From the NCBI RefSeq assembly GCF_019890725.1, contig NZ_JAINZZ010000013.1, forward strand, positions 79,143 through 143,142: a DNA stretch of 64,000 nt, read 5' to 3'. The position numbers were made by a program, and so were the translations under genes. Below are positions 34,514 to 44,237 of this stretch, piece after piece. A model generated the notes under the pieces. That model was given only the letters and a program-made list of their open reading frames with translations. It was not told where the DNA came from and did not search any database. Position 1 is the first letter of the stretch. Each line of letters begins with the position of its first letter. Source of the stretch: Actinacidiphila acidipaludis. GTDB taxonomy: Bacteria > Actinomycetota > Actinomycetes > Streptomycetales > Streptomycetaceae.

Positions 34514-35119
34514 GTGAGTGCAGCCACGACACCTCCGGGGAGCGGCAGGCCGGGCCTGACGCCGCCTCCCGACGCGACACCGCCCGTGCGGCACCCCGAC
34601 GCCCCGGCGCCGGGAGAACTGCTGGGCGCCCACTACGACCAGTGCTTCGGCTGCGGCGAACAGCAGCCGCACGGGCTGCACCTGGCCGCCCGGGCCGGCG
34701 AGGGTGTCAGCGTCACCGCCGAGTTCACCGTGCAGCCCGCGCACCAGGGCGCGCCCGGGCTGGCGCACGGCGGGGTGCTCGTGTCCGCGCTCGACGAGAC
34801 GCTGGGCTCGCTCAACTGGCTGCTGCGCGTCATCGCCGTCACCGGCCGGCTGGAGTCCGACTTCGTGCGGCCGGTGCCGGTCGGCGCCACCCTGCACCTG
34901 TCGGCGCGCTGCACCGCGGTCGCCGGCCGCAAGATCTACAGCTCGGCCGAGGGCCGGGTCGGCGGCCCCGACGGACCGGTCGCGGTCCGCGCCGACGCCC
35001 TGTTCATCGAGGTCAAGCTCGACCACTTCACCGCCAACGGCCGCCCCGAGGAGATCAGCGCGGCCATGGCCGACCCCGACCAGGTCAAGGTCGCCCGCGC
35101 CTTCGAGGTGAACCCGTGA
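34514..35119 (+). CDS. PaaI/4HBT-family hotdog thioesterase
   Basis: 201 residues. After a Pro-rich N-terminus comes YDQCFGCGEQQPHGL (a CxxC that opens many stand-alone hotdog thioesterases) and the hotdog core PGLAHGGVLVSALDETLGSL, where HGG and the following Asp/Glu form the active site. It hydrolyses an unidentified acyl-CoA. The GTG start at 34514 is set by the TAGGGT box. Its TGA overlaps the GTG of dut (GTGA), so translation of dut is coupled. Confidence 0.9.
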   Translation: MSAATTPPGSGRPGLTPPPDATPPVRHPDAPAPGELLGAHYDQCFGCGEQQPHGLHLAARAGEGVSVTAEFTVQPAHQGAPGLAHGGVLVSALDETLGSLNWLLRVIAVTGRLESDFVRPVPVGATLHLSARCTAVAGRKIYSSAEGRVGGPDGPVAVRADALFIEVKLDHFTANGRPEEISAAMADPDQVKVARAFEVNP

Positions 35120-35631
35120 GCGTCGACGTCCTGCTGCGCCGCCTCGACCCGTCCGTCCCCGTGCCGGCGTACGCGCACCCCGGGGACGCCGGCGTCGACC
35201 TGGTGACCACCGAGGCCGCGGAGCTCGCGCCCGGGGAGCGGGCCATGCTCCCCACCGGCATCGCGATCGCCCTGCCCGACGGTTACGCGGCCTTCGTGCA
35301 CCCCCGCTCCGGCCTGGCCGCGCGCTGCGGAGTGGCGATGGTGAATGCCCCGGGAACGGTCGATGCCGGGTACCGTGGAGAGATCAAGGTGATCGTGGTC
35401 AATCTCGACCCCCGCGAGAGCGTCAGCTTCGAACGGGGCGACCGGATCGCCCAACTGGTCGTCCAGCAGGTCGAGCGGGTCCGCTTCCACGAAGTGGCGG
35501 AGCTGCCCGGTTCTGCCAGGGCCGCGGGGGGCTTCGGCTCCACGGGGGGTCACGCCGCGGTGGAGACGCCGTCGGCGGGCACGTCCAGCAACGGATACGC
35601 AGCGGTCGGCACCGACCGGGAAGGACAGTGA
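35116..35631 (+). CDS. dut: dUTP diphosphatase
   Basis: 171 residues. All five trimeric dUTPase motifs are visible: HPGDAGVDLV, HPRSGLAARCG, NAPGTVDAGYRGEIKVIVVN, FERGDRIAQLVV and the C-terminal GGFGSTGGHA that closes on the active site. A non-conserved tail of ~20 residues follows. It hydrolyses dUTP to dUMP and PPi, keeping uracil out of DNA. It overlaps by 4 bp with both the thioesterase before and the DUF3710 gene after. Confidence 0.96.
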   Translation: MSVDVLLRRLDPSVPVPAYAHPGDAGVDLVTTEAAELAPGERAMLPTGIAIALPDGYAAFVHPRSGLAARCGVAMVNAPGTVDAGYRGEIKVIVVNLDPRESVSFERGDRIAQLVVQQVERVRFHEVAELPGSARAAGGFGSTGGHAAVETPSAGTSSNGYAAVGTDREGQ

Positions 35632-36410
35632 CCGTGTTCCGTCGTCGCAAGGAGCGCGAAGACGCCATCGACGAGTTCGACGAGGCCCAGGCCCCGGACG
35701 AGTCGACCGAGGACGCCCGGGAGCCGGACCACTCCGGTGACGGTGAGGGGTCCCGGTACAACCTTCCGCCCGCCCCGCGCCCCGACGGGCCGTGGGATCT
35801 GAGCGAGGTGAAGGAGCCCGGCGAGGGCCGGGTGGACCTGGGCGGACTGTTCGTGCCCGGCGTCGAGGGCATGGAGCTGCGGGTCGAGGTGGCCGGCGAG
35901 TCCATCGTCGCGGCGACCGTGGTGCTGCGCGACAGCGCCGTCCAGCTGCAGGGGTTCGCCGCCCCGAAGTCCGAGGGCATCTGGGGCGAGGTGCGGGACG
36001 AGATCGCGTCCGGCATCACCCAGCAGGGCGGCATCGTCGACGAGGTCGAGGGTCCGCTCGGCTGGGAGCTGCGCGCCCAGGTCCCGGTGCAGCTGCCCGA
36101 CGGCACCAACGGCGTGCAGCTCGTGCGCTTCGTCGGCTGCGACGGCCCGCGCTGGTTCCTGCGCGGTGTGATCTCCGGCCAGGGCGCGGTCCAGCCCCAG
36201 GCGGCGGGCGTGCTGGAGGCGGTCTTCCGCGACACCGTGGTGGTGCGCGGCGAGGCCCCGATGGCACCCCGCGACCCGATCGTCCTCAAGCTGCCGACCG
36301 ACGCGCAGATGGTGCCGGACGGCGCCGCCCCCGAGCAGGGCGAGGGCTCGAAGTTCGGCGACGGGATCGACCCGATGCGCCGCGGCCCGGAGATCACCGA
36401 GCTGCACTGA
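35628..36410 (+). CDS. DUF3710 family protein
   Basis: 260 residues starting MTVFRRRKEREDAIDEFDEA, with acidic N-terminus and a conserved core (PDGPWDLSEVKEPGEGRVDL, then WFLRGVISGQGAVQP). DUF3710 is an actinobacterial family of unknown function constantly found after dut. GTG 35628 overlaps the dut TGA. A strong terminator at 36499 ends the operon. Confidence 0.9.
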   Translation: MTVFRRRKEREDAIDEFDEAQAPDESTEDAREPDHSGDGEGSRYNLPPAPRPDGPWDLSEVKEPGEGRVDLGGLFVPGVEGMELRVEVAGESIVAATVVLRDSAVQLQGFAAPKSEGIWGEVRDEIASGITQQGGIVDEVEGPLGWELRAQVPVQLPDGTNGVQLVRFVGCDGPRWFLRGVISGQGAVQPQAAGVLEAVFRDTVVVRGEAPMAPRDPIVLKLPTDAQMVPDGAAPEQGEGSKFGDGIDPMRRGPEITELH

Positions 36411-36425
36411 GCCAGCACCCCCGTA

Positions 36426-36459
36426 TGCAAGAGATGAGCATGTGCAAGAGATGAGCATG
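36426..36459. repeat. Tandem 17-bp direct repeat TGCAAGAGATGAGCATG x2
   Basis: Two perfect adjacent copies (36426-36442, 36443-36459). Each contains GCATG-type half sites. It lies between the DUF3710 stop and the terminator, just upstream of an ABC-transporter remnant, and could be an operator left from the lost operon. Confidence 0.85.
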
Positions 36460-36498
36460 CGGACGCAAATCCGGCGGTAGTTCGCCTGAAACCGTTGC

Positions 36499-36542
36499 AG
36501 AGATCACCGGTCGCCGATACGTTCGGCGACCGGGTGATCTCT
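36499..36542 (+). terminator. Strong terminator of the dut operon
   Basis: AGAGATCACCGGTCGCCGA pairs with TCGGCGACCGGGTGATCTCT (single bulge), followed by TTTC. Confidence 0.85.
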
Positions 36543-36659
36543 TTCGCCCGCGCGGACACGGGGGTTGGCGGGTACATGGGGGCAACAGGCATACGGCCGG
36601 GGGCCGTTGCCCGGCGCCGCCCGGCCGCCCCCTGCCGCCGTCCGCGGCGGCGCCCACCG

Positions 36660-37054
36660 AACAGCCCCCGGGTGCTCTTCGCCGACGAACCCACCGGCGA
36701 ACTCGACACCGCCGGCGGAGAGGAGGTGTTCGCCGCGCTGCGCCGCGCCAACGAGGAACTGGGCGTCACGGTCCTGATCGTTACCCACGACCCGATGGTT
36801 TCCGGCCAGGTGAGGCGTACCGTACGGATACGCGACGGCCGCACCGCCACCGAGGTGCTGCGACCGTCCCAGGGCGCCGGGGAGGAGTACGCGGTGCTCG
36901 ACCGGGTGGGGCGGCTCCAACTGCCCCGCGAGTACGCCGAGCGCTACGGTCTGCGCCGCCGGGTGCGGCTGACGGCGGAGCGCGATCACATCGGGGTCTG
37001 GCCCGACCGTGACGGGGACGGCACGGACGCGGGCCGGCAGGGGGAGGAAGAAGC

Positions 37055-37058
<4 letters not shown>
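36660..37058 (+). pseudogene. C-terminal remnant of an ABC transporter ATP-binding protein
   Basis: The reading frame abruptly begins to match an ABC ATPase at NSPRVLFADEPTGELDTAGG (Walker B and D-loop), continues through the H-loop VTVLIVTHD and the typical extra C-terminal segment (EEYAVLDRVGRLQLPREYAE). Walker A, Q-loop and the LSGGQ signature are absent. The preceding codons (36495-36659) are Arg/Pro-rich junk. A start at ATG 36576 or similar would not give a working ATPase. The end overlaps the next ATPase by ATGA, as in intact operons, so the 5' part and probably the permease gene were deleted. Confidence 0.8.
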
Positions 37059-37789
<731 letters not shown>

Positions 37790-37829
37790 CCGGCGCCGCA
37801 CGGCGGTCGGACGACCGGCCGGCTGTCCT

Positions 37830-37853
37830 GCCGGGGCCTTCGGAGGCCCCGGC
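37830..37853 (+). terminator. 10-bp hairpin after the ABC gene
   Basis: GCCGGGGCCT - TCGG - AGGCCCCGGC, a stable tetraloop-type hairpin. Confidence 0.75.
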
Positions 37854-37920
37854 GCGAACCCATACGCGTTCTTGACGCCGGCCGGGCCCCGCGCCCGGCC
37901 CGCCGGCCCGGGCGGCCGCC

Positions 37921-37926
37921 TAGGAT
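37921..37926 (+). promoter_or_regulatory. -10 box TAGGAT of the kdpDE transcript
   Basis: TAGGAT ends 8 nt before GTG 37935, which opens a 28-codon ORF leading into kdpD. Confidence 0.5.
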
Positions 37927-37934
37927 CGCACAAC

Positions 37935-38021
37935 GTGTCCACGACCAGGCGGCAGTCCGTCCACCCCCGCGCGTACCGGGCCTCGCGAGCGCCCGGGCGC
38001 GGGAGGACGATTGAGCCATGA
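37935..38021 (+). CDS. 28-codon leaderless upstream ORF overlapping kdpD
   Basis: GTG 37935 lies one promoter spacing after TAGGAT; the frame runs 28 codons (MSTTRRQSVHPRAYRASR..., ending RGRTIEP) and its TGA overlaps the kdpD ATG (ATGA at 38018-38021). The peptide is basic and not hydrophobic, so it is not KdpF. It may couple or attenuate kdpD translation. Confidence 0.45.
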   Translation: MSTTRRQSVHPRAYRASRAPGRGRTIEP

Positions 38022-40579
38022 GACGCGGCACGCTGCGCATCCACCTCGGGGCGGCACCCGGGGTGGGCAAGACCTACGCGATGCTCGCCGAGGCGCACCG
38101 CCGGGTGGAGCGCGGCGGTGACGTGGTCGTCGGCTACGTCGAACACCACGCCAGGCCCCGCACCGAGGCTATGGCGGCCGGCCTCGAGGAGCTGCCGCGC
38201 CTGCGGTTCGAGCACCGCGGGAGCCCGCTGACCGAGATGGACGTCGACGCGGTGCTGCGCCGCGCGCCGCAGACCGTCCTGGTCGACGAACTCGCCCACA
38301 CCAACGCCCCCGGCTCCCGCAACGCCAAGCGCTGGCAGGACGTCGAGGAGCTGCTGCGGGCCGGCATCGACGTGGTCTCCACCGTCGACATCCAGCACCT
38401 GGAGTCCCTCGGCGACGTCGTGGAGTCGATCACCGGCGTCCGGCAGCAGGAGACCGTGCCGGACGAGGTGGTGCGCCGCGCCGACCAGATCGAACTGGTC
38501 GACATGTCGCCCCAGGCGCTGCGCCGCCGTATGGCCCACGGCAACATCTACCCGCCCGACCGCGTCGACGCGGCGCTGTCCAACTGGTTCCGCCCCGGCA
38601 ACCTGACCGCGCTGCGCGAGCTGGCGCTGCTGTGGACCGCCGACCGGGCCGACGAGTACCTGCAGCAGTACCGCGCCGACCACCGCATATCGGCCGCCTG
38701 GCAGGCCCGCGAGCGGATCGTCGTCGGCCTGACCGGCGGGCCCGAGGGCCGCACCCTGATCCGCCGGGCCGCCCGCATGGCCGCCAAGGCCTCCGGCAGC
38801 GAGATCCTGGCCGTCCACATCGTGCACGGTGAGGGCGCGGCGCCGGGCTCGGCGAAGGAGCTGGCGGTCCAGCGGACCCTGGTCGAGGATCTCGGGGGCA
38901 CCTTCCACCACGTCGTCGGCGGCGACGTGCCCGGCGCCCTGCTGGACTTCGCCCGGGGCGTCGACGCCACCCAGATCGTCCTCGGCACCAGCCGCCGCAA
39001 GGCCTGGCAGTACGCCCTCGGGCCCGGGGTCGGTGCGACCGTCGCCCGCGAGTCCGACGACATCGACGTGCACATCGTCACCCACGAACAGGCCGCCAAG
39101 GGCCGCGGGCTGCCGGCCGCCCGCGGGGCGAGCCTCGGCCGGTCCCGGATCGTCGCCGGCTGGCTGACCGGCGTCGGCGGACCCGCGCTGCTCACCGTCG
39201 TGCTGAGTCAGTTCCACCCCGGCCCGGGCCAGGCCATCGACATGCTGCTGTTCCTGACCATGACGGTGGCCGCGGCCCTGGTCGGCGGCCTGCTGCCGGC
39301 GCTCGCCTCGGCGCTGCTCGGCTCCCTGCTGCTGAACTTCTTCTTCACCCCGCCCACTCACTCCTTCACCATCGCCCAACCCGAGAACATCGTGGCGATC
39401 GTGATCTTCGTGGTGGTGGGCGCGGCCGTCGCCTCCGTGGTCTACCTCGCCGCCCGCCGCACCCAGCAGGCGGCCAGACTCGCGGCCGAGGCCGAGATCC
39501 TCTCCCACCTCGCGGGCAGCGTGCTGCGCGGCGAGAGCTCACTGGAGGCCCTGCTGGCCCGGGTCCGGGAGACCTTCGCAATGGACTCCGCGGCGCTGCT
39601 GGAACGCACCGGCGAACGCGGTGCCTGGACGCGCGCCGCCGGCGTCGGCGGCCATCCGCCGTCGCGGCCCGAGGAGGCCGACGTGGAGGTCGCCGTCAGC
39701 GACCGGCTGACGCTGGCCCTGACAGGGCGGGTGCTGCCCGCCTCCGACCGCCGGGTGCTCTCCGCCTTCGCCGCGCAGGCCGCGGTGGTGCTCGACCGCG
39801 AGCGGCTGGCCGGTGAGGCGGCCCGGAGCAGGGAGCTGGCCGAGGGCAACCGGATCCGCACCGCGTTGCTCGCCGCCGTCTCCCACGACCTGCGCACCCC
39901 GCTCGCCGGCATCAAGGCGTCGGTGTCCAGCCTGCGCTCGGCGGACGTGGCCTGGTCGCCGGAAGACGAGGCGGAGCTGCTGGCGGGCATCGAGGACGGC
40001 GCCGACCGCCTGGACCACCTCGTCGGCAACCTCCTCGACATGTCCCGGCTCCAGACCGGCACCGTCACCCCGCTCATCCGCGTCGTCGACGTGGACGAGG
40101 TGGTGCCGATGGCGCTCGGCGGGGTGCCGAAGAACAGCGTGGCCCTCGACATCCCCGAGAGCCTGCCCATGGTCGCCGTCGACCCGGGCCTGCTGGAGCG
40201 CAGCGTCGCCAACATCGTCGAGAACGCCGTCAAGTACAGCCCGCCCGGCAGCAAGGTGCTGGTCGCGGCGAGCGCGCTCGGCGACCGGGTGGAGGTGCGG
40301 GTCGTCGACCGCGGGCCGGGCGTGCCCGAGAGCGCCCGGGAGCACATCTTCGAGCCCTTCCAGCGCTACGGCGACGCGCCCCGCGGCACCGGTGTGGGGC
40401 TCGGCCTCGCCGTCGCCCGCGGCTTCGCCGAGGCCGTCGGCGGCACGCTGCAGGCCGAGGACACTCCGGGCGGCGGACTCACCATGGTCCTGACCCTGCC
40501 CGCCGCCGCGGGCGTGCCCACCGCCGGCGCCCGCCAGGCCGGCGCGGACGGCACACCGGCGTTCGGACGGCCCGGATGA
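38018..40579 (+). CDS. kdpD: Potassium/osmotic sensor histidine kinase KdpD
   Basis: 853 residues, full length. N-terminal KdpD domain with Walker A GAAPGVGKT (11-19) and DELAHTNAPGSR; USP-like domain (about 240-370); four membrane helices (DUF4118, about 390-490, with LLNFFFTPPTHSFTIA); GAF region; HisKA with phospho-His in LLAAVSHDLRTPLAGIKASV; HATPase ending GTGVGLGLAVARGFAE. It responds to low potassium or osmotic change and phosphorylates KdpE; the USP-like domain of other KdpDs binds c-di-AMP. No kdpFABC operon lies in this window. GGGAGG is 11 nt before the ATG. Confidence 0.95.
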   Translation: MRRGTLRIHLGAAPGVGKTYAMLAEAHRRVERGGDVVVGYVEHHARPRTEAMAAGLEELPRLRFEHRGSPLTEMDVDAVLRRAPQTVLVDELAHTNAPGSRNAKRWQDVEELLRAGIDVVSTVDIQHLESLGDVVESITGVRQQETVPDEVVRRADQIELVDMSPQALRRRMAHGNIYPPDRVDAALSNWFRPGNLTALRELALLWTADRADEYLQQYRADHRISAAWQARERIVVGLTGGPEGRTLIRRAARMAAKASGSEILAVHIVHGEGAAPGSAKELAVQRTLVEDLGGTFHHVVGGDVPGALLDFARGVDATQIVLGTSRRKAWQYALGPGVGATVARESDDIDVHIVTHEQAAKGRGLPAARGASLGRSRIVAGWLTGVGGPALLTVVLSQFHPGPGQAIDMLLFLTMTVAAALVGGLLPALASALLGSLLLNFFFTPPTHSFTIAQPENIVAIVIFVVVGAAVASVVYLAARRTQQAARLAAEAEILSHLAGSVLRGESSLEALLARVRETFAMDSAALLERTGERGAWTRAAGVGGHPPSRPEEADVEVAVSDRLTLALTGRVLPASDRRVLSAFAAQAAVVLDRERLAGEAARSRELAEGNRIRTALLAAVSHDLRTPLAGIKASVSSLRSADVAWSPEDEAELLAGIEDGADRLDHLVGNLLDMSRLQTGTVTPLIRVVDVDEVVPMALGGVPKNSVALDIPESLPMVAVDPGLLERSVANIVENAVKYSPPGSKVLVAASALGDRVEVRVVDRGPGVPESAREHIFEPFQRYGDAPRGTGVGLGLAVARGFAEAVGGTLQAEDTPGGGLTMVLTLPAAAGVPTAGARQAGADGTPAFGRPG

Positions 40580-40644
40580 CCGGAACCGCGCCGACGGCGC
40601 ACACGGCGCAGCGGTCGGCGCACACGACAGAAGAGAGAACACGC

Positions 40645-41328
<684 letters not shown>

Positions 41329-41372
41329 CGACCGCCCCATCTGCGGTCTCTGGAACTGACCCGTACGGCCGG

Positions 41373-41378
41373 TACCCT
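41373..41378 (+). promoter_or_regulatory. -10 box TACCCT, leaderless start for the OB-fold gene
   Basis: TACCCT ends 7 nt before the ATG at 41386. Confidence 0.55.
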
Positions 41379-41385
41379 TGGCGGC

Positions 41386-41784
41386 ATGAGTGGTGCCACG
41401 CGATCCGATCGGCCGGCGGGCCGTTTCCGCCGCATGCTCGACCGCCTGTCCTCCACTCAGGAGGAACTGCTCTCGGAAGAGCTGCAGGAGGACACCCGGG
41501 CCACCGGCTGCACCCCGATCGGGGACTGTTCCGACCGCCAGATCGTCTCCGTGACCGGTACGCTGCGTACGGTCACGCTGCGTCCTCGGGCGGGCGTGCC
41601 CGCACTGGAAGCCGAGCTCTTCGACGGGTCCGCCGCGCTCGACGTGGTGTGGCTGGGCCGTCGCAGCATCGCCGGCATAGAACCCGGGCGCAGGATCATC
41701 GCGTCCGGCCGGGTCGCCATGAACCGGGGCCGTCCGGTGCTGTTCAACCCCAAGTACGAGCTGCGTCCGGTCGGACAGGAGTAA
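41386..41784 (+). CDS. Small OB-fold nucleic acid-binding domain protein
   Basis: 132 residues. The core (QIVSVTGTLRTVTLRPRAGV, ELFDGSAALDVVWLGRRSIA, GRRIIASGRVAMNRGRPVLF) is an OB-fold like that of RecG/aaRS anticodon-binding domains. Single-domain, so its partner is unknown. Leaderless by promoter position. It forms an operon with the DUF3159 gene 3 bp downstream. Confidence 0.85.
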   Translation: MSGATRSDRPAGRFRRMLDRLSSTQEELLSEELQEDTRATGCTPIGDCSDRQIVSVTGTLRTVTLRPRAGVPALEAELFDGSAALDVVWLGRRSIAGIEPGRRIIASGRVAMNRGRPVLFNPKYELRPVGQE

Positions 41785-41787
41785 CAG

Positions 41788-42630
41788 GTGACGTCGATCG
41801 ACAACGGCGAGGCGGCCGCCGAGCCGTCGGCAGGTGCGCGCGCGCAGTCCGCGGACGGCGCCGGCACCGGCGCCTCCGGTCCGCACGGCTCCACCCAGGT
41901 CTCCGCGGAGGTGTCCGCCGAGGCGCGCGCCGTGACCGAGGCCGCCCTCTTCCAGGCGTTCGGCGGTGTCCGCGGCATGGTGGAGACCACCGTGCCCGGC
42001 CTGGTCTTCGTGGCCATCTACACCGTCAACCGCGACATCACGTCCTCGGCGATCGCCGCGCTGGCGCTGTCGGTGCTGATGGGCGTGACGCGGCTGGTCC
42101 AGCGGGACACCCTCAAGCACGCCTTCAGCGGGGTGTTCGGCGTCGCCTTCGGCGCGGTCTTCGCGATGATGTCGGGCAACGCCAAGAACTTCTATCTGCC
42201 CGGCATGCTCTACACCCTCGGTCTGGCGGTCGCCTACATCGTCTCGGCGATGGCCGGCTGGCCGCTGCTGGGCCTGATCCTCGGGCCGATCTTCAAGGAG
42301 AACCTCTCCTGGAAGAAGCGGAACCCGGGCCGGCTGCGCGCCTACACCAAGGCGAGCTGGGCATGGGGCCTGATCCTGCTGGCCAAGTCCGCGATCCTGT
42401 TCCCCCTGTACTGGTGGGGCAACGCCACCCAGCTCGGCTGGGTCAAGGTCGCCCTCGGCATCCCGCCGTTCCTGCTGTCGGTCTACCTCACCTGGATCTT
42501 CCTGGTGAAGGCACCGCCGCCGATCGACGTCATCGCCGAGATGGAGGCCGCGGAGAAGGCCGAAGAGGCCGAGAAGGCGGGCACGGCCGAACGGGAAGCG
42601 GCCGAGCAGGCTGAGCGCGGCAGAGGCTGA
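41788..42630 (+). CDS. DUF3159 family membrane protein
   Basis: 280 residues. Low-complexity N-terminus (1-45), then about six membrane helices with the family signature FQAFGGVRGMVETTVPGLVF and TLGLAVAYIVSAMAGWPLLG, then an Ala/Glu-rich helical tail (EAAEKAEEAEKAGTAEREAA). Function is unknown. In actinobacteria the pair OB-fold/DUF3159 lies next to TrkA potassium genes, as here. GTG start with AGGAG upstream. Confidence 0.88.
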   Translation: MTSIDNGEAAAEPSAGARAQSADGAGTGASGPHGSTQVSAEVSAEARAVTEAALFQAFGGVRGMVETTVPGLVFVAIYTVNRDITSSAIAALALSVLMGVTRLVQRDTLKHAFSGVFGVAFGAVFAMMSGNAKNFYLPGMLYTLGLAVAYIVSAMAGWPLLGLILGPIFKENLSWKKRNPGRLRAYTKASWAWGLILLAKSAILFPLYWWGNATQLGWVKVALGIPPFLLSVYLTWIFLVKAPPPIDVIAEMEAAEKAEEAEKAGTAEREAAEQAERGRG

Positions 42631-42646
42631 GCGCACCCCGAACGCC

Positions 42647-42680
42647 TGTGGGTCCCGGACCGTACGGTCCGGGACCCACA
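42647..42680. terminator. Bidirectional 15-bp perfect hairpin
   Basis: TGTGGGTCCCGGACC-GTAC-GGTCCGGGACCCACA between the convergent DUF3159 and trkA genes. Confidence 0.9.
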
Positions 42681-42696
42681 CACGTTCCCGAGGGCG

Positions 42697-43380
42697 TCAC
42701 TCCTTGGCGGAGGCCGCCCCGTCCTGCACCGACAGCAGGTCCTCGAGCTGCTCCTCGCGGTGCGGCGCGGCCACGAACAGCAGCTCGTCGCCGGCCTCCA
42801 GCGCGTCGTCCTTCGACGGCGTGAGCACGCGGTTGCCGCGGATGATGGTGACCAGCGAGGTGTCGGTCGGCCACTCCACGTCGCCGACGCGCGTGCCGAC
42901 CAGCACGGCCTCCTCCGGCAGCGTCAGCTCCACGAGGTTGGCGTCGCCCTGGCTGAAGCGCAGCAGCCGGACCAGGTCGCCGACGCTCACCGCCTCCTCG
43001 ACCAGCGCGGACATCAGGCGCGGTGTGGACACCGCCACGTCCACGCCCCACGACTCGTTGAACAGCCACTCGTTCTTCGGGTTGTTGACCCGGGCCACCA
43101 CCCGCGGCACGCCGTACTCCGTCTTCGCGAGGAGCGACACCACCAGGTTGACCTTGTCGTCGCCGGTCGCGGCGATCACCACGTTGCAGCGCTGCAGCGC
43201 CGCCTCGTCCAGCGAGGTGATCTCGCAGGCGTCGGCGAGCAGCCACTCGGCCTGCGGCACCCGCTCCACGGAGATGGACGTCGGGTTCTTGTCGACGAGC
43301 AGCACCTCGTGCCCGTTCTCCAGCAGCTCCGCCGCGATCGACCGTCCGACCGCGCCGGCGCCGGCGATGGCCACTCTCAT
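42697..43380 (-). CDS. TrkA-type potassium uptake regulator (second subunit)
   Basis: 227 residues: RCK_N Rossmann domain (MRVAIAGAGAVGRSIAAELL, NAD-binding; VIAATGDDKVNLVVSLLAK) and RCK_C domain (about 140-220, VELTLPEEAVLVGTRVGDVE). It gates a potassium channel/transporter in response to nucleotides; RCK_C domains are known c-di-AMP receptors. The ATG overlaps the stop of the upstream trkA-like gene (ATGA), so the two are co-translated and may form a heteromeric ring. Confidence 0.9.
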   Translation of the reverse strand: MRVAIAGAGAVGRSIAAELLENGHEVLLVDKNPTSISVERVPQAEWLLADACEITSLDEAALQRCNVVIAATGDDKVNLVVSLLAKTEYGVPRVVARVNNPKNEWLFNESWGVDVAVSTPRLMSALVEEAVSVGDLVRLLRFSQGDANLVELTLPEEAVLVGTRVGDVEWPTDTSLVTIIRGNRVLTPSKDDALEAGDELLFVAAPHREEQLEDLLSVQDGAASAKE

Positions 43381-44045
43381 GAGTGCGCCTCCTCGGGACC
43401 CTTGGTGAACGCCGCCTCGACCTCGGCGACGGCGTCGGTCCGCATCATCACGTGCACGAGGTCGCCCTCCTGCAGGACCGTCTGCGACGTCGGCAGCATC
43501 GACTCGCCGAGCCGGGTGAGAAATGCCACACGTACCCCGGTCTCCTCCTGGAGCCTGCTCACCTTGTGCCCGATCCAGGCCGGCGAGGTGTGCACCTCGG
43601 CGAGCTGCACACCGCCGCTCGGGTCGCGCCACAGGGGCTCCGCGCCGGACGGCAGCAGCCGCCGCAGCATCTGGTCGGCCGTCCAGCGCACCGTGGCCAC
43701 GGTGGGGATGCCCAGCCGCTGGTAGACCTCAGCACGCCTGGGGTCGTAGATCCGTGCCACCACGTTCTCGATGCCGAACATCTCCCGCGCCACCCGGGCC
43801 GCGATGATGTTGGAGTTGTCGCCGCTGCTGACGGCCGCGAAGGCGCCCGCCTCCTCGATACCGGCCTCACGCAGCGTGTCCTGGTCGAACCCGACTCCGG
43901 TCACCCGTCGCCCGCCGAACCCGGAGCCCAGGCGGCGGAAGGCCGTGGGGTCCTGGTCGACCACGGCGACCGAATGACCTTGCTGTTCGAGGGAGTGCGC
44001 GAGAGTGGAGCCCACCCTCCCGCATCCCATAATCACGACGTGCAC
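43377..44045 (-). CDS. TrkA-type potassium uptake regulator (first subunit)
   Basis: 222 residues from GTG 44045: MHVVIMGCGRVGSTLAHSLE is the NAD-binding RCK_N start, followed by AFAAVSSGDNSNIIAARVAR and an RCK_C domain (LAEVHTSPAWIGHKVSRLQE). GGAAGG sits 6 nt before this GTG; a GTG at 44069 is possible but lacks an SD. First gene of the divergent trkA pair, back to back with the KimA-like transporter, which it plausibly regulates. Confidence 0.9.
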   Translation of the reverse strand: MHVVIMGCGRVGSTLAHSLEQQGHSVAVVDQDPTAFRRLGSGFGGRRVTGVGFDQDTLREAGIEEAGAFAAVSSGDNSNIIAARVAREMFGIENVVARIYDPRRAEVYQRLGIPTVATVRWTADQMLRRLLPSGAEPLWRDPSGGVQLAEVHTSPAWIGHKVSRLQEETGVRVAFLTRLGESMLPTSQTVLQEGDLVHVMMRTDAVAEVEAAFTKGPEEAHS

Positions 44046-44225
44046 GACCGTCCTTCCGGTGGCGATCACTTAACGAGTGCTGTTTCCGACTGTGCCGCTC
44101 AAGCGTCTCAGACCGCGCCCAAAGTACACACGCGCGGTGCGCCCCAGAAGGTTGCGTCTCAGCGAGCGCACAAGTTCGCCACAGCCGGTGGGGGAGAGGG
44201 GGGAGCACACGTATGGGCGATCCCT

Positions 44226-44231
44226 TAACAT
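44226..44231 (+). promoter_or_regulatory. -10 box TAACAT, leaderless start for the KimA-like gene
   Basis: TAACAT ends 6 nt before GTG 44238. Confidence 0.5.
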
Positions 44232-44237
44232 CGCGGG

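Noticed and set aside
37935..38021. kdpF
   Set aside because: The peptide is basic and soluble, not a hydrophobic single-span protein, and kdpABC does not follow.
44046..44237. c-di-AMP riboswitch before the KimA-like gene
   Set aside because: None of the conserved aptamer blocks is present and the gene appears leaderless.
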